Source of the DNA: Wuchereria bancrofti
Taxonomy: Eukaryota; Nematoda; Chromadorea; Rhabditida; Onchocercidae
Direction: 5' to 3'
DNA length: 64,000 nucleotides
Assembly (NCBI GenBank): GCA_005281725.1
Contig: SSBO01000003.1
Span: forward strand, 7,838,062 to 7,902,061
Shown here: one piece after another, positions 63,270 to 64,000 of the stretch
Layout of the letters: each line of letters starts with the position of its first letter
How positions within the stretch are numbered: position 1 is the stretch's first letter
The notes under the pieces: model-generated
Database searches by the model: none
What the model was told of the DNA's origin: nothing
What the model saw: the letters and a program-made list of their open reading frames with translations, nothing else
Program-made: the position numbers and the translations under genes

Positions 63270-64000
63270 CAAAACTGTCAAAACTGAATTATTTTTTTGT
63301 GAATTAAATATTTAAAATTTTTTGTTAACATTAGCTAAGCAATTTGGTAAAGTTTTACTCCTGATTGATTTTTTGCATGAAGGTAATTTTTCCTCTGTCT
63401 CTGTTTTCAATTTATTTCTTTCAGGAAATTTTTTCTCTTTTACTCTATTTAAAATATAGTTATGATATGATTTTTCATTTGCAAAGCATTATTTATCACT
63501 CTTAACATTTATCATAAGCGTGTGTGATTTTGTAAAAAAAGGAAATAGAAGCAAAATAACATATCAATCTTTCAATATAATTAATACTTCAAATTGTTAT
63601 GCATTAATTATATTTAGTAAAACGATGCCATTATTTGATTCAAAAATTGGAAATTTTTCGAATGAGATTCTTTCGAAAGGAATTTTACCAAATCAGTTAT
63701 TAGCAATGAGCATTAATATATACTAAGTGTTTAATTATCTGAGCTGTCAGTGAAGCGCTATTTGTAACAGCGCCAATTTTCAGAGCGTTAGGTCTGACAA
63801 TAACAGATAACGGAGCAGGGAAAGCATTTATCAAACGGATCGTCCCTGGTACCATAACGTCAAAAGCAAAACCAGCACTTCAGGTGATTACTGACGTTGC
63901 AGTTTGACAGAATAACGTGACAAAGAGAAAAATTGTTTTATAACAACTTTCCATTCATTCACTCTATTAGTACAATCAATTATTTAGCATCTATTTCTCT
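63270..64000 (+). pseudogene. Partial GIPC duplicate (exon 5 and flanking introns), runs off window
   Basis: Homology to the GIPC gene begins inside the last bases of exon 4 (the TCAAAACTGAA at 63278), but the rest of exon 4 and its donor are absent. The intron is moderately diverged up to 63585. From 63586 to the window end it is identical to 41392-41806, including a perfect PDZ exon (63784-63883) with both splice sites. Upstream lies receptor gene E, not GIPC exons, so the copy is 5'-truncated. Whether it continues into exons 6-9 cannot be seen. It could be a true duplicate, a converted pseudogene or a misassembly. Confidence 0.8.

Noticed and set aside
1..64000. CRISPR arrays, rRNA or tRNA genes, bacterial operons
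   Set aside because: None seen. The evenly spaced repeats are microsatellites or duplications, and no cloverleaf or rRNA block was recognised; the gene structure is plainly eukaryotic.

Overview
The window reads as nuclear DNA of a nematode, most likely a filarial or other spirurid worm. It is very AT-rich with long poly-A/T and degenerate ATT-type tracts. Its genes are split by many GT-AG introns with pyrimidine-rich TTTCAG-like acceptors. It contains nematode-type serpentine receptor genes and exact nematode SL1 spliced-leader sequence. The species cannot be fixed from the sequence alone, and an 18-base N gap shows it is a draft assembly.

Layout. (1) 1-34020, + strand: a very large cAMP phosphodiesterase 4 gene (pde-4). 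The conserved body is 13 coding exons from 19665 to 34020. Short candidate alternative 5' coding exons lie far upstream at 3556, 4597, 10931 and 15749. The exon at 24868-25134 carries a one-base deletion and an in-frame stop. Its introns hold simple repeats, an alternating purine-pyrimidine block, a polypyrimidine block and an assembly duplication around the gap. (2) 35819-38285, - strand: a five-exon RUSF1/DUF647 family gene, tail-to-tail with pde-4. (3) 39302-43529, + strand: a complete nine-exon GIPC gene (GH1-PDZ-GH2), head-to-head with the RUSF1 gene across about 1 kb. (4) 44933-62498: an array of nematode serpentine GPCR genes, with two orientations and several states of repair: pseudogene A (-), intact B (+), exon remnant F (+), intact D (-), intact E (-). 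B-F and D form the arms of a diverged inverted duplication. The left arm is interrupted by a 721-bp GC-rich insertion with the ends and 5-bp target duplication of a solo LTR, and this insertion carries SL1 sequences. (5) 63270-64000: a second, partial copy of the middle of the GIPC gene, 100% identical to the first over its last 415 bases and running off the window.

How the parts relate. PDE4 destroys cAMP and GIPC proteins are adaptors that bind receptor C-termini, so both can touch GPCR signalling; no functional link between the neighbours can be shown from sequence. The accessory interest lies in the right third: GPCR duplication, inversion, exon loss and patchwork conversion, an inserted SL1-bearing element, and a partly identical GIPC duplicate.
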